Assembly (NCBI GenBank): GCA_001510575.1
Contig: LNGK01000004.1
Span: forward strand, 2,598,579-2,662,578
DNA length: 64,000 bases
Direction of reading: 5' to 3'
Origin: Knoxdaviesia capensis
Taxonomy: Eukaryota; Ascomycota; Sordariomycetes; Microascales; Gondwanamycetaceae
The position numbers and the translations under genes are program-made. The stretch's first letter is position 1; every line of letters starts with the position of its first letter. Under the pieces are notes generated by a model. That model searched no databases. It was not told the origin of the DNA and saw only the letters and a program-made list of their open reading frames with translations. Below are positions 23,420 to 34,922 of this stretch, in pieces.

Positions 23420-24348
23420 GTCTAATCCTCCTCCCCCCCCCCTTTTTGGTCTCCGTGGATGTCCGAGGAAGACCACGCCCAAACAGGACCGCCCGAGCTG
23501 CGGTTGCCATTGGCTCTACGGGTCTGTCTCTGTGCACACATCCAATCACGCCCGCCGGCGGCCCCCATAGATATGATTGTTGGTGAGCGGTGTTTCCTTT
23601 TTTTCGTTTTGTTTCTTTTGCTCAGTAGCTCGTGCAAATCTCCTGCACCTGGGCGGCGGTGGTTGGTGGTCTCGGCCGTCTGGCTTTTTGTTTCTATCTT
23701 TTTTATATTTATGTTTCTTTTCCTATGATGTGTGTGTGTGTGGCGTGTGAGACAACATTCTGTCGCTTGTAAGTGGTTGCGCTGCATGGTGCAGAGTGCA
23801 GCAAACACACACAGACTCGTGTTGGTGGTGGTTTTTTTTTTTTTTTTTGCAAAGCGCCCGCGATGGCTGAAGCGAGACGAAGATGGGATGGTGGCTGAAG
23901 GAAGAAAGTACATCCGTCTGCTGCTTTTCTTTCTTGTTTTTTTATTCTTGCACTTCCTTTTTCTTGAAAATAATAATATATATATAATATATAATAATCT
24001 GTGCTACGCTTGTCGCGGATGTGTATAATAAGTCGGACAATCCCCCCGTCGTTTCCTGTCAAAAAAGCCCTCCACTTTATTACCCTCTTTTTTTTTCCAA
24101 CTTACACCAGCCATCATCTCCCCTTCTTGCAAGTTTCCTCCTTTGCTGTGTTCCTGTTACTTGTCGTATTTATAAATCTCCGCAAGCTTATCTATCTATC
24201 TATCTATCATCTATCATCTGTCAGATTTTCTTTTCCCCGTATCTGTAAGTTGGTTCCCCTTTCCCGAGTGTATACCCGTGTGATGACCCCCCAGCCTTAA
24301 CACTGAACAACACGATAGACCCAAAACACCCCTTTCCCCTCACCGAAA

Positions 24349-25998
24349 ATGCTCCGACAGCCGCGGCCGATTTACACCGGCTCGGTCACTCCCCGGGCCA
24401 CTCAGCCTGAAGGGCACCGCACCGTCGGCTGGAACAGCACCACGCGGAACATGCCCGACGAGGTGTTGACCCGCATCTTTGCCGGCGAGGACCGCCACCG
24501 CTTCGGCGTCAACGCCGCCAGCGAGCCGGACTACATCATTGCCCAGGTGTCCAGCAAGCTGTCGGCGCTGGCCACCAAGAGCAGCGACATCGACCGGGAG
24601 CGGGAGGCGCGGTTCGGCGCCGAAAACGCTGCTGGCCCAGCCGGCGCCGGGTTGGACGAGGACGCCTTCCTGCACCCCGACCCGGAGGCTGCGCTCTGCG
24701 ACCACACCGCGCCGAGTGACACGCTGCCGATGCGCTTCGGGACCACCTACCCCCATGCCTACCCGGCCGGCCGCGCTGCCCAGATCCAGCACATCATGAT
24801 CACCCGCCAGCAGGTCTGGGACGCCTCGCGGCCGCGCGCCCAGTTCCGCCGCCAGGTGGCCAGCGAGCGGCGGCGGCTGGCCCACCAGCAGGAGAGCCTG
24901 ATCCTGGGCCGCCCGGCCACGCTGCCGTGGAACCCGCGGCTCGACCTGCAGTCGAACGCCGAGAACAATGTCCGCGAGCGCTGGCTCGACCAGGGCATCT
25001 GGGCCGAGGAGTGGGGCCCGGCGTGGGAGCGCGCCGTGCGGCGCATCCCCGGCCACTGGGACCTGCCGCTGGCCTTCCCGTTCAGCGACCCCAAGCAAGG
25101 GCACGCCTGGGGCCACGAGCTGTACAACACCGACGGCGCCGACCCCAAGCTGTACGAGGACGCGGTGATGCGCGACCGGCCCGAGCTGCTGCAGCTGCCG
25201 CTGGTGACCGTGCGCAGCCCGCAGGCGTCGCGGCCCGACGCCCAGTTCAAGGCGCAGCTGGAGGCCGAGGTGCAGTGGCTCGAGGACGAGCTCGAGTTCC
25301 TGGCCTACCGCGACATCATGTCACCGCCGCGCGCCGCAGCCGACGGCGAGGGCCCCGGGCCCGTGGCCATCGAGCGCAACGACTTCCAGCACCGGCTGGG
25401 CGGGCGCTTCCGCACGTACCAGTGCGCCAACACCGACAGCTGGATGCAGCCGTGGCTGATCAACGCGCGCATGCTGGCCTACGAGAGCCTGCGCAGCACG
25501 TGGACCGTCAACGGGCTGTGGCACCGCGGCTGGATGTGGTACCCGTGGCAGTCGTGGCTGCACGAGGAGGAGCTGGAGGACGACGACCTCGACGACGAGG
25601 AGGGCATCTGCGACGCGCTGCTGCTGGATCCGCCGCCGCCGTACCCGGACGTCGACTCGGACTCCGACGATAGTGCCGAGTATGAGCACTTCCTGGTCAA
25701 CCCCATGGATCGGCGGCGGTCGCAGCACCCGCCCGACCGGCTGGACACCGAGACTATCACTTGCACGGCGACTGCCGCTGCTGCCGGTTCTGCCACTCAG
25801 ACGGAAGAGTGGAATTTGTCGGAGCTAGAAGAGGAAGAGCAAGAAGAAGAGGAGGAGCAGGAGGATGACGATGACGACTATTACGATGATGATGACGACG
25901 ACGACGATGAGAGCGCGGACGGCGACGATAACTCGAGCGTGGGGGATCCCATGGATGAGGATGAGGGCCCCAATGGACCGGAACTATATAACATATAA
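24349..25998 (+). CDS. Unrecognised protein with acidic C-terminal tail, 549 aa
   Basis: A single exon starts in good context (CGAAAATGCTC) with extreme third-position GC bias. The first 430 residues look globular and are rich in Trp and Arg, for example WLDQGIWAEEWGPAWERAVR and SWMQPWLINARMLAYESLRS. They also contain LWHRGWMWYPWQSWLHEEE. The rest is acidic: a first patch (ELEDDDLDDEEG), a Pro-rich spacer with DSDSDDS, then a near-continuous Glu/Asp run from about residue 488, before the terminal ELYNI. No signal peptide, membrane segment or catalytic motif is visible. I do not recognise the family. Tryptophan-rich helical architecture plus acidic tail could suit a chaperone-like or histone-binding role, but this is speculation. 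Other frames in this stretch are shadows of the GC bias. Confidence 0.8.
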   Translation: MLRQPRPIYTGSVTPRATQPEGHRTVGWNSTTRNMPDEVLTRIFAGEDRHRFGVNAASEPDYIIAQVSSKLSALATKSSDIDREREARFGAENAAGPAGAGLDEDAFLHPDPEAALCDHTAPSDTLPMRFGTTYPHAYPAGRAAQIQHIMITRQQVWDASRPRAQFRRQVASERRRLAHQQESLILGRPATLPWNPRLDLQSNAENNVRERWLDQGIWAEEWGPAWERAVRRIPGHWDLPLAFPFSDPKQGHAWGHELYNTDGADPKLYEDAVMRDRPELLQLPLVTVRSPQASRPDAQFKAQLEAEVQWLEDELEFLAYRDIMSPPRAAADGEGPGPVAIERNDFQHRLGGRFRTYQCANTDSWMQPWLINARMLAYESLRSTWTVNGLWHRGWMWYPWQSWLHEEELEDDDLDDEEGICDALLLDPPPPYPDVDSDSDDSAEYEHFLVNPMDRRRSQHPPDRLDTETITCTATAAAAGSATQTEEWNLSELEEEEQEEEEEQEDDDDDYYDDDDDDDDESADGDDNSSVGDPMDEDEGPNGPELYNI

Positions 25999-26786
25999 GA
26001 TAGTTTTGCTAAAAGTTCAAGTTCAATATACTTGTGCTACGCCTGACTTTGAAGGTTGTTCCGTGAACTCTGGGACGAGCTGTACGAGGATGGAGGGGAA
26101 GACAGGGCGGGCTAGGGTTAGGGTTTCCGCCGCCGAGGCCCGAAATCTGGGGCCGGCAAATTATGGGGCTGTCACTTGAGCAATGCCGCGGACCCGGCGC
26201 TGATTAGAGAGTACCTAGCCCACATCGCCAAAACTGCGGTGTCTGGCATGTACCGCGCTATCTCAGTGACGTGAAGTGGGGGGAATGACGCGGCAGGCGG
26301 GTATTTCTGCCGTCTTTGACCGCTTTGGAGGCGTAGTGTGTGCACAGACTTATGGCCGTGGCTTGTTTCCATCATGAGATAGTCGGAAGTGAGTGAGTTT
26401 GATCTCTCTCTCTCTCTCGTTTCTATTTTCTTTTCTGGCGAAATCGAAGGATTTGTCAAGTGCTTTGGAAGTGATCATCTCTTCCGTTCTTTTGCTTCTC
26501 TCCGGCTTCCAATCTCCATCTTCCTTTTCTTCTCTCCATTCATTTGCATCTATATCTTGGCAGAAACGGTACGGCGATTAACGTATCTTTAGGCCTACTC
26601 TCTTTCTAAGAGGCTGAGCCTCATTCCTCAAATCCCGATAATATCCAACTTATATTACGCGGCGCCTCTGGATATTCGTCTGGACCGTGTTTGTGTGTTG
26701 TTTGCCCGCCAATCTTTATCGGTGTTAAATCCAGGCCGTTTCCTACACCGGGCCTTTTCGTTCCAACCCCAAACTCCAAACCAACC
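25999..26786. other. Intergenic region, 0.8 kb
   Basis: This is the 3' flank and promoter between two plus-strand genes. It contains TAGGGTTAGGGTTT (about 26113-26126), which resembles a telomere/telobox motif, and a CT run near 26404. No gene is seen. Confidence 0.7.
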
Positions 26787-28694
26787 ATGAAGTACTCGAT
26801 CGTCAACTCGGCCGCCTTCGGCCTCGCCCTCACGGCCGGCTCCGCGGTGGCGAGCCGCGTGGTGCCGATCCCGGACGTCAGCAACATCAAGGTCGAGCTC
26901 CAGCCGATCGAGACATTCCCCGAGGCCAACCTGCCGCGGCCCAAGCTGGCGGTGCTGGCCGTCGACGCCGCCGACCTCGAGCTCGAGCTCGCCAACGCCG
27001 TGCGCATGTCGCTGCCGTGCATGGGCTGCCCGATCCCCGCGTGGTCCGACGGCGCCGACGCCATGTTCGCCGAGCGCAAGAGCGGCTCCGGCGAGCTGGT
27101 CCCGTCGCTGCTGGAGCTGCAGCTGACCCACGAGGAGCCGGAGCTGCAGAAGCCCGACGCCGCCGACGACCAGGCCGGCAATGCGTCGGCGGCCGCCGCC
27201 GACTTTGGCAGGGTGCTGATGAACGGCGTGCAGATCTTCCCCAGCGAGTCGCCCGTCATGGAGCTCCCGTTCTTCCTGCACCCCGTGCGCAACACCAGCC
27301 CCGAGGGCGCGTGGCTGTACCCCGCCGACGTGCCGGTGTCGTTTGTCGTGCACCAGCTCGGCCACGGCCCCGTCTGTGGCCGCCACCACGGCGGCGCCGT
27401 CGGTGCCGGTGCGGCTGTGGCGGCGCCGGCCACCAAGCCGCTCAAGACGTCGCTGATCATCCGCTTCCTGCAGGTGGCCGACGAGTTCAACTTTGATCTC
27501 CCCGTGGTGCGCGTCAACGTCGAGCTGGACGTCGACTCGGGCCGCTACGCCATCTCGACCGTCGACACGTTCCGCCGCCCGCACGTCGACGTGGCCTGCG
27601 CCGACTTCATCGAGGACACCGAGTGCACCGGCCTGGTCTGCACCGTGACCAACTTCTTCCGGGATCTGGCCCGCCCGCACGGCTGCCCCAAGCACAACGT
27701 GGCGCCGCTGCCCGGCAGCGAGGCGTTCAACATGCTCGGCATGGTGCCGCGGCCTGACCTCGTTGCTTTTGGCCAGGCGCCGCCGCCGCCTCCCGGACCG
27801 CCCGCGCAACCGCCCCACGACGGTCCTGAGCAGCATCCCCCGCCGCCGCCGCCGCCTCCCCATGGTCCTCCGCCTCCTGATGGCCCGGAGCACCCGCCGC
27901 ACGATGGCCCGGAGCATCCCCCGCCGCCGCCGCCCCATGAGCGCCCGCCGCACGGTGGCTGGCCGCACTTCAAGCCGCCTCACCACGGCCCGCCCCACGG
28001 TCCTCCCGCGCCGCATGACGGTGCCCCCCATGACGGTCCTCCTCCTCCTCCTCCTCATGGCCCGCCCCACCATGGACCCCCGCACCATGGCCCGCCGCCG
28101 CACCACCGCCCTGGCCACCCCGATGAGTTCCAGCAGTTCGACTCGGATAAGATGCCGATGGGCGTGTTCGGCACCGCGGTGCAGATCTTCTCTTCGCTGG
28201 CCAGCGGCATTGCTGTCGGAGTGTACGTACCTTTGTGACGTTGCCCTGTCCCCTTGTTGTGCTTCTTCTTCCCCCCCACGCTCTATCCTCCTGTTTCGAA
28301 TACACGTGCTAACCCCAGTCCTGCTTCGTATGTATCTAGTATCGTGGCGATGATGTTCTCGATGGTCATCTACATCATTCAGATGTTCGTGCCCGCCACC
28401 CGCAACGCCTGCATCTTCCGCCACATCCGCGCCATAACCGTGCGCGACCCTAAGGAGGACGGCAGCTCCGGCGCGTCGGCTGCTGTGTCGGCTGCTGCCG
28501 GCAATGGCGCCACCGCCCATGATGTCAACGCGTCGACTCCGGCCTCCCGCCACCACCGTGTGGCGGCGATGGACGAGGAGAAGGCCGGACTCCTGGCCGA
28601 CCAGGCCGACATGTACCAGCAGCAGACCGGCGTGGCCGAGGAGATGCGGATGAGCATGGATGCGCCGCCTGCGTACACGCCGCCGCAGAACTAA
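26787..28694 (+). CDS. Type I single-pass membrane protein with His/Pro-rich stalk and PPxY motif, 596 aa
   Basis: Exons are 26787-28222 and 28340-28694. The 117-nt intron (GTACGT...TAG) splits the membrane helix coding region and the junction codon GT|T restores it. Residues 1-22 are a signal peptide (NSAAFGLALTAGSAVAS). Residues of about 23-325 form an ordered extracellular part with paired cysteines (LPCMGCPIP, later CADFIEDTECTGLVC). Residues of about 329-443 are Pro/His/Gly/Asp-rich repeats (PPHDGPEHPPPPPP-like). A hydrophobic helix lies near 466-500 (SLASGIAVGVIVAMMFSMV). The cytosolic tail of about 95 residues ends APPAYTPPQN; PPAY (588-591) fits the PPxY ligand of WW domains such as those of Rsp5/Nedd4 ligases. 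It is probably a cell-surface protein; function unknown. High GC and repeats make the stalk length likely variable. Confidence 0.8.
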
Positions 28695-29809
28695 TCTTGG
28701 AGCGGATGTTGTCTCGTTGTCTTCTCCATGGGCATATATATAAACGTGTTTGTTGAACGTCTCTTTTTTTTTTTGCTTTTGTGTCTCTGGGTGGGAGTTG
28801 TGAAAGCTGTGCGGTCGGCTAATCGGATTCCCCTCTTGTGTCCACCGGCTTGTCCTTTCGAATGCCGGCCAAAACCGCCCTTCTCTTCACATACTCACTC
28901 CCTCATTGTTTTATCATGTCCAAACTGTTCTTCTTCTACAAGCTGCGGGTGAGTGAGAAGACGGATGGATCACTTCCACCTTCTCGCCGCCGGGGCACAT
29001 CTTCGGAACTTCCCGTTTGGATTTTTGTTTGTTTCCCCTATGTCTTAATTTTCTCCTTTTTTTCTTTTTCTTTTTCTTTTCCTTTATCTTTCTTTTGTCT
29101 CTTGTCGCTCGTGCTTTTCTGCCCCCCCTTGTGTCGTCGTGGTCTCTATCCAATACCTCCATCGGTCTCCCCCGCGCCACTCGCTTCTGGTTCTTCTTGG
29201 GCTCAGTACACCTTGCGTTTCCTCTATAATCAGAGTTATGTGTTTTTTTTCCTTTTTACTTCGTTCGCTTTTTTCTCATGTCTGGGGAACGTCTCGTCAG
29301 GAATATTCGGGGGAGGTTGTATGTCCAACCAAAAAAAGAAAGATTTAACTATAAAAAGCCCCTCGCCTGGATCTCTCCCACTCAACAAGTGTGTGCCGTC
29401 CATACGCTGGAGACACACCCAGTTGTTCAGTTAGTATTCTTACCGTACACTGAGCATGGCCATAGAGAGAGTTCAATACATTCGTTTGCGAGATCTGCAG
29501 TCTTCCACACATGGCTAAATCGTCTTATATAAAAAAAGAAGATAATCGGGATATACGCTCCCTAGTAAAACGTACATTCTGTGTACTGTACAGACAGAAG
29601 AGTACAGCAATCGGGGGTTTATGGAACACCCGGGCCAATTCAAACCCAAAAAGAGAAATCAGTCTTCAGAAAAGATACAACAAACAGGCAAATCCGTTTC
29701 CATAAAAGATACCAAAAAGAGCTCACACAGGTTCCAAAAGTCAAGTCGTCCAAAAAGAACGTATATCATCAAGACTCCTCCCAAGAAAGTAGCTCCTCCC
29801 ATACCATTC
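28695..29809. other. Convergent 3' intergenic region
   Basis: This is the shared 3' flank of convergent genes, with T-rich tracts. Frames are short and low-complexity. No gene is seen. Confidence 0.7.
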
Positions 29810-31588
29810 CTAGAGTTCATCATCAGACTCGACCACGGTCGAAGTCATGTTGCTCCGCAAGAGCCAGTTGCAGAATGCCTCGGCATTCTCGTCCCGGAAG
29901 GCCACAAACGTCAGCCGGAAGTGCGGCACCACCGGCCCGGGCGGCACCGACCCGTTGGCAGTGCCAAAGGCAGCCGCCATGCCACCAATCTCACAGTCGT
30001 CGGTAATGAAGCGGCCCGGACGCGGGTCGGCGGCGCGGGGAGCGGTTCGCTGCGGGAAGCCCAGACTGTGGCGTCGCGAGCCTCGGCGACGCTCCGAGGA
30101 TGCACCGTGCTCGGGGGCCTCGTCATCGCCGTCCTCGGTATCAGAGCTCATGGCAGCCGCATTGGCAGCCTGGGTAGCGGGCCGGCGGTGCTGCAGCGCC
30201 CACATGTAGTTGATCCAGAAGTAGATGTCTTCGCACACCTCGTTGATAGCGCTGGTGGTGCTGCACACTTCGGGCGAGATCCAATGCACAATGCGCAGAT
30301 CGGACCACGACATGGTGGCACGAACACGGCCCAGGAGGACATAGTACTGGCGCAGGCGTGGCCCGAGACCACTGAACAGGTCGGCCGATCCATCCGGGGG
30401 CAGATCAATGGCGGCGTTGTAGAAGTCTTCGGCACAGGCCACGACTCGCTGCATCTTGGCCAGGGCCGATTTGGGAATGCCAGTGTGCTGGGGGAGACGG
30501 CTACAGCAGAAGTGGTAGCCGCGCAGCACAAAGATGTCAGTCTTGAAGTCGGCTGTATAGAACGCGCGGTTGGCACTCTTGGTCTGACCGGGCGTCAGCA
30601 TCGACTTGGCTTGAGCCAGCAGGGCCGAAGCCGCGCTGGAAGATTGAGATTCCCCGATGCTGGTGCTACTACCACGAGCCTCCTTCTGCTGGAAAGCCTT
30701 GAGTGAGCCGGATGATGAACTCGACGAGAACGTCAACGGAGCCGAGAGCCGGCGTGCGCCCTTGGCTCCAGCCCTGATTCCATGCGGACCTGGAGTGGAT
30801 GCCATCAGGTTGGAGGTTACAGCTTCGGGGGCGGCTTCATTCTGGCCGATGCACTCGACACGGACCCGGTTGCCGGCCTGGATGCGGAAGTTCAGAACAA
30901 AGAAGCGAGTCGGACGGCGGGAGTCATGCCAAAGCGGGCGTCGCAGCTCGGCGGGAAGCTCGGTGAAATGGGGGATGTCGAGAACGACTCCCTGGTTTGG
31001 CTGCCAGTAGTTCTGAAGAGGCACGGCATGAGAAGCCAACGGACGGTAGGCATGTATCTGGTATGAGGGCTTGGAGCGTCGAGAGCTACTACCGGGGTCC
31101 TTGTCGACGTCTTCTCTCTTCTTACGATAGCCTGCAGTGGTGGTGGTGGTGGTGGTGGTGGTGGTGGCGGCGTCGCCAGACATGACAGCAGCAATGGGGG
31201 GTTTGGGGTGGTCGACAAGCACGTAGCCGTCGAAGATGGTGTCGCAGCCGCCCCAAGCGGGCTCGCCTCCGACGGCGGTGATGTCTTCATCGGAGCCGTT
31301 GGCGCTGATGCGGACTGGTCGGGAGAAGTAGTCGGTCGAGGAGGAAGCCGATGAGGACGGCTCGGTCATGGACACGGCCAGGGTTTCCGACGTGGCCTCT
31401 CCCAGGACATCGATCGTCGAAGCCGAGCCGGGCATTTTGACGTGGCTCCGGCGGTGTGGAGACTTCAGTGGGTCGGTGATGGTGCGGATGCGGCCCCCAA
31501 GCTTGGACACCAGTCGCTTGGATCCGGAGCGGACGGCATTGTACGCCTTGGCCGACACGGCGGGGATGGAGTCCCGTCGCTGGGACAT
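29810..31588 (-). CDS. Unrecognised protein, 592 aa, single exon
   Basis: The start has a strong context (CCGCCATGTC). The N-terminal 110 residues are basic and Ser-rich (SGSKRLVSKLGGRIRTI). A run of Thr (about residues 140-149) comes from an ACC microsatellite. Ordered segments follow: HFTELPAELRRPLWHDSRRP, then TRFFVLNFRIQAGNRVRVEC, and after a Ser-rich loop NRAFYTADFKTDIFVLRGYH. The section continues to VCEDIYFWINYMWALQHRR. The C-terminus holds another ordered block (PHFRLTFVAFRDENAEAFCN, then WLLRSNM) and an acidic end. No signal peptide, membrane helix or known catalytic signature was recognised. The alternation of beta-like segments with Ser-rich linkers suggests a cytosolic or nuclear multidomain protein. 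Opposite-strand frames over this gene have no ATG support or codon bias. Confidence 0.8.
   Translation of the reverse strand: MSQRRDSIPAVSAKAYNAVRSGSKRLVSKLGGRIRTITDPLKSPHRRSHVKMPGSASTIDVLGEATSETLAVSMTEPSSSASSSTDYFSRPVRISANGSDEDITAVGGEPAWGGCDTIFDGYVLVDHPKPPIAAVMSGDAATTTTTTTTTTAGYRKKREDVDKDPGSSSRRSKPSYQIHAYRPLASHAVPLQNYWQPNQGVVLDIPHFTELPAELRRPLWHDSRRPTRFFVLNFRIQAGNRVRVECIGQNEAAPEAVTSNLMASTPGPHGIRAGAKGARRLSAPLTFSSSSSSGSLKAFQQKEARGSSTSIGESQSSSAASALLAQAKSMLTPGQTKSANRAFYTADFKTDIFVLRGYHFCCSRLPQHTGIPKSALAKMQRVVACAEDFYNAAIDLPPDGSADLFSGLGPRLRQYYVLLGRVRATMSWSDLRIVHWISPEVCSTTSAINEVCEDIYFWINYMWALQHRRPATQAANAAAMSSDTEDGDDEAPEHGASSERRRGSRRHSLGFPQRTAPRAADPRPGRFITDDCEIGGMAAAFGTANGSVPPGPVVPHFRLTFVAFRDENAEAFCNWLLRSNMTSTVVESDDEL
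31137..31170 (-). repeat. Coding trinucleotide repeat (poly-Thr)
   Basis: TGG units on the plus strand (ACC on the coding strand) encode about ten consecutive threonines in the 592-aa protein. The run is probably length-polymorphic. Confidence 0.85.
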
Positions 31589-34500
31589 GGCGGCAGATCT
31601 GAGAGGGTGAGGACGGCGGGTATTTCGTGTGTAAGGAAGTGTAACGCTTCTGTGTCTTGGGCGGGAGAGCCGAAGATATCACGTCCGAAGCCGGAGGAAG
31701 AAGAGGCAGTAGCAACAACAACAAACTAATGTGGCGGTGTGAGACGAGAGAAGACGACAGAAAGGAAGAAGTGGCAGACGCAGAGGAAGCTGTGGAAGTG
31801 TCTTCTGATTCTTTAACTCCCCCCAAGCCGGGAAAGTTGCATCACAGCATGAAGCCAAGCTCTCATATCCAGGAAGGAAAAGCAAGGATTACGAAGGGGA
31901 GAAAAGAGAGAAGGGAAAGGGGGGGGAACGGGTGGACTTTTGGGGGGAGGAGGAGAAAGGTCTCAAGGCTGGGATTGTGGCTCTCTTATTGTAGCAACAG
32001 GTGAGTGAGATAATATGGGAATGGGGGAGAGGAGAAGGATGTAAGACATGGAAAGGGAATCAGTGAGATGTGAGAGAGAAGAGGATGAGGAGGAGGAAGC
32101 CGGATAGATGGAGAGAAGGAGAGGAAGAGGACAGAGGAGAGAGAGACATAGGGAAAGGGCAACACCAGGGAGAAGCCAAAGGGAGCCGCACCGCAGCTCC
32201 CTTGCGAGAGGTGCGGCCGTTGTTTTGTTTCTTTTTTTTTTTGGGTGGGAGGGAGTGAGGAAGAAGAGAGTTGCGAGGAAGAAAGAAGAAAAACAACTCA
32301 GTGGCTTGAGAAAAGGTACGGAGAAGAGAGAGAGAGGGGGAGAGAGAGGAGGAGAGAGAGAACGGTGGAAGCCAGTCCAAGCACGTTCGTGGGGGCGGAG
32401 AGAGAGAGAGAGAGAGAAGAAGAAGGAAGAGGAGGAGAAAGATAATCGATTCATACATAGGCTCTCCTCCTATCTCTCTCTCTCTGTGTGTGTATTCCTT
32501 TTTCCTCCTTTTTTTTTCTGAGCACTGTCCCCGCGAAACTATCGCCAGAGTGTCTTGAAGGGCCAGTCCAATCTCACTCGGCTCCGATTCCATCTCGATA
32601 CCCCACAAACAGCAGCAGCTTGGACGTCGACGGTGTCCATGCACTTTGCCGGGTATCTATCTGAAGTGGTCCAGACACATATAGGTCGGTTGGTATGTAT
32701 GTACTTATGGTGCTGTACGGTCCCTCGCTCCATCCCTGGTCTCTGGATATGCTGTCCCTGTGCACGCCCCAACAATACCGGTGTAAGTGGCGGTATCAGA
32801 AGCAGATGCAGCGTGATCTGGGCCAGACTCGCTCAGAGGGAACGAGAAGGAGGAGAACGACGAGGAGGAAACGAGACAGAGGATGAAAAGGGGGTGAGGG
32901 AGACGGTCGCGGAGCCAGCTCGAAAAAAAAGGAAACGAAACGATACAGAAAAAGAAAAATAAACACCGAGTGCAGACTACTGGATGCCGCAGGGCGAACG
33001 AGGCACCAATGATCGTCGGAGGGGGAGATGTTTCTTTTCTTTTTATCATGCCCATCTTTTGTTCTTTTCTTTTCTGCTTCCTCTCGCTGGTCCTTTTCCA
33101 CCCACCCACCGTGAAAGCATCGCAGGAGTGAAAAAGGCAACGGAACAAAAGTGAAGAAAGAAAAAAACACGAGACACCAGCTGGGAGAGACACATACCTG
33201 GGCCGTGGCCAGTCACAGGCCAGAGACTCGGGAGGTTGACTTTGACTCTGGGCCTGTGAAGCAGCATGTCTTGGACCGTGAAAAGTCGGAGAACGGCGAA
33301 CGAGAGATAAGAGAAAGAAAAAGAAACAAGAAGGAGGAGAAGGAGGAGGAGGAGAGAAGTGGTGGACGAAAGAGGAGTAGTCGAGACGCCCGTTCTTTTT
33401 TGATTTCTTTTCTTCTCTCTCTCTGGCTTTTCAGGTGTGCCGACCAACACACAAGCGAGAGCATTTTCTTCTTTTCTTTTTGGCTGGACCCCCGTACTCG
33501 GCGTATACGAGCCTCGTGCTTTCTTCTGCCAGCATCTAGACGCGGCCACACGCGGATCAGCTGGTGGCCGAGCAGTCCAGCAGAAGAAACCACTCGAAGC
33601 AAAAGGAAAGGGAGGACATGCAGCCTGCACGGCACGGGAGGTCGAACAGCCAGTAGCCAGTAGCCACGGAAAAAGGCCCAGACCAGCCAACCCGAAAAAA
33701 AAAAACAGCAAAAGAAAGTACTCTCTTAGTGAGTGACTGACTGAACTTGCACAGCACGCAGACGGGGCGGGGACGACGCAGCAGAGCGACCAGCAAGGGG
33801 TGAGGACAGAAGCACCCAGCAAAAAGAAAACACCAGGTCGGTGGCTCGGTGGTGGTGTCTGGACTGCCGCACGGCCAGGAAAGCCAAAAGGAAGTCCCGG
33901 CCTGCACCAGAGCGGTTCAGGAAGCAAAAGACGACGCTTGTGCCGCGCAGCAAAAGGAACGAAAGATAGCAACAAGGGGGGAGAGGGACTTCGAGCGGCC
34001 CGAGGTTGCTTCTGGTTCCAGCTTCACTTGTGTCCAGCGAAGGGAAAGAAAAATACCCCCAATAAAATAAACCAGAGGGGGGCGAATGGGGAACGTCGGT
34101 ATATCCCGTCCTTCCCGTGTCGTGTCGGTTCCCCAGATCCACGGTGATGTGCGAGAATATTAGGGTTGGGTGTTTGCTGTTAGGGCTAGTCTTATAGTCA
34201 GAGGTGGTACAGGAGACACACAAACCGGCTCCTCTCACATGCTACTCCCGACATTTGAGAGGAAAGCAAACGCAAGGAGGCCCCCGTCGAGCACCGTATC
34301 CCAGAGGCTCTCTCTCTCCCTCTCCGCCCCCCTTTCCACAGTCTCATCCACCCAAACACACAACAGCCCAAGCCAAACTGAATTCGATGTCTCGGGGAGA
34401 CGTTGTAGCCGCAAATTAAACACACATGAACACTTCACATACACACAACCACCTCTTCATGGACCTTGCTTTCACTCTCTGCTTGCTTCTTCTCCCACAC

Positions 34501-34922
34501 CGGTATGTTCTGCGCGGGACTTCTCTTCTTTCCCATGATCTTGCATGCGGCTTCTGACACTCTCACACACTCTCTCTTCTGTTCATCCGTTCACCGTCCT
34601 GGGCCGCTGCACTCTCTGCTGGCTGTCTCGCCCTGGCTGGCCGCATGTTATACGACCTGTCGGGCACCCTGGGTTTGTTTGGGCTGGGGTCCAATCGGCC
34701 AATTTCTTCTTGGCACCGCCAACCATTCACTGGGCCGCGATACTCCCAAGACTCGCTCTCTCTCTCTCTCTCTCTCTTAGGACTCACGAAAAGTGTTGGC
34801 TAGTATGCTGTGCTACATATCATGGAAGTTGGTTGTAAATGCTCCGAAAGACAGAAATAAAAATAAACTTAATGACGAAAGGCGATGTCTTGGTATCTCA
34901 TCCTATCTGCTCTTCAGGTCTA
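31589..34922. other. Intergenic region, 3.3 kb
   Basis: This is the promoter side of the 592-aa gene plus the 3' flank of the TRP-like gene. It is dominated by purine-rich tracts on the plus strand (about 31.85-32.45 kb and 32.8-33.4 kb), meaning pyrimidine-rich on the coding strand of the minus genes. A CT run lies near 34757-34778. Many long but low-complexity frames occur here; none is a credible gene. Confidence 0.6.

Larger units (their letters stand above)
20405..24348. other. Long non-coding, repeat-rich intergenic region with assembly gap
   Basis: Nearly 4 kb without a supported gene. It holds a short TTAGGGTTAGGG motif (20612-20623), homopolymer runs, a GA-rich tract (about 22125-22210), an AT-rich palindrome near 22.38 kb, and a CT microsatellite broken by 80 N. 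A TATC microsatellite (about 24186-24213) lies in the leader of the next gene. Frames here are low-complexity. Confidence 0.65.

Noticed and set aside
22767..23586. Frames of about 250 codons on both strands across the CT repeat and gap
   Set aside because: Ser-Leu and Arg-Glu dipeptide runs from the microsatellite and N bases; not coding.
26655..28556. 633-codon frame opposite the membrane-protein gene
   Set aside because: Same artefact; made of Arg/Val/Gly runs mirroring the Pro/His-rich stalk.
32060..33193. Several 120-190-codon frames in purine/pyrimidine-biased DNA
   Set aside because: Low-complexity Arg/Glu/Lys or Ser/Leu/Phe strings created by strand composition bias.
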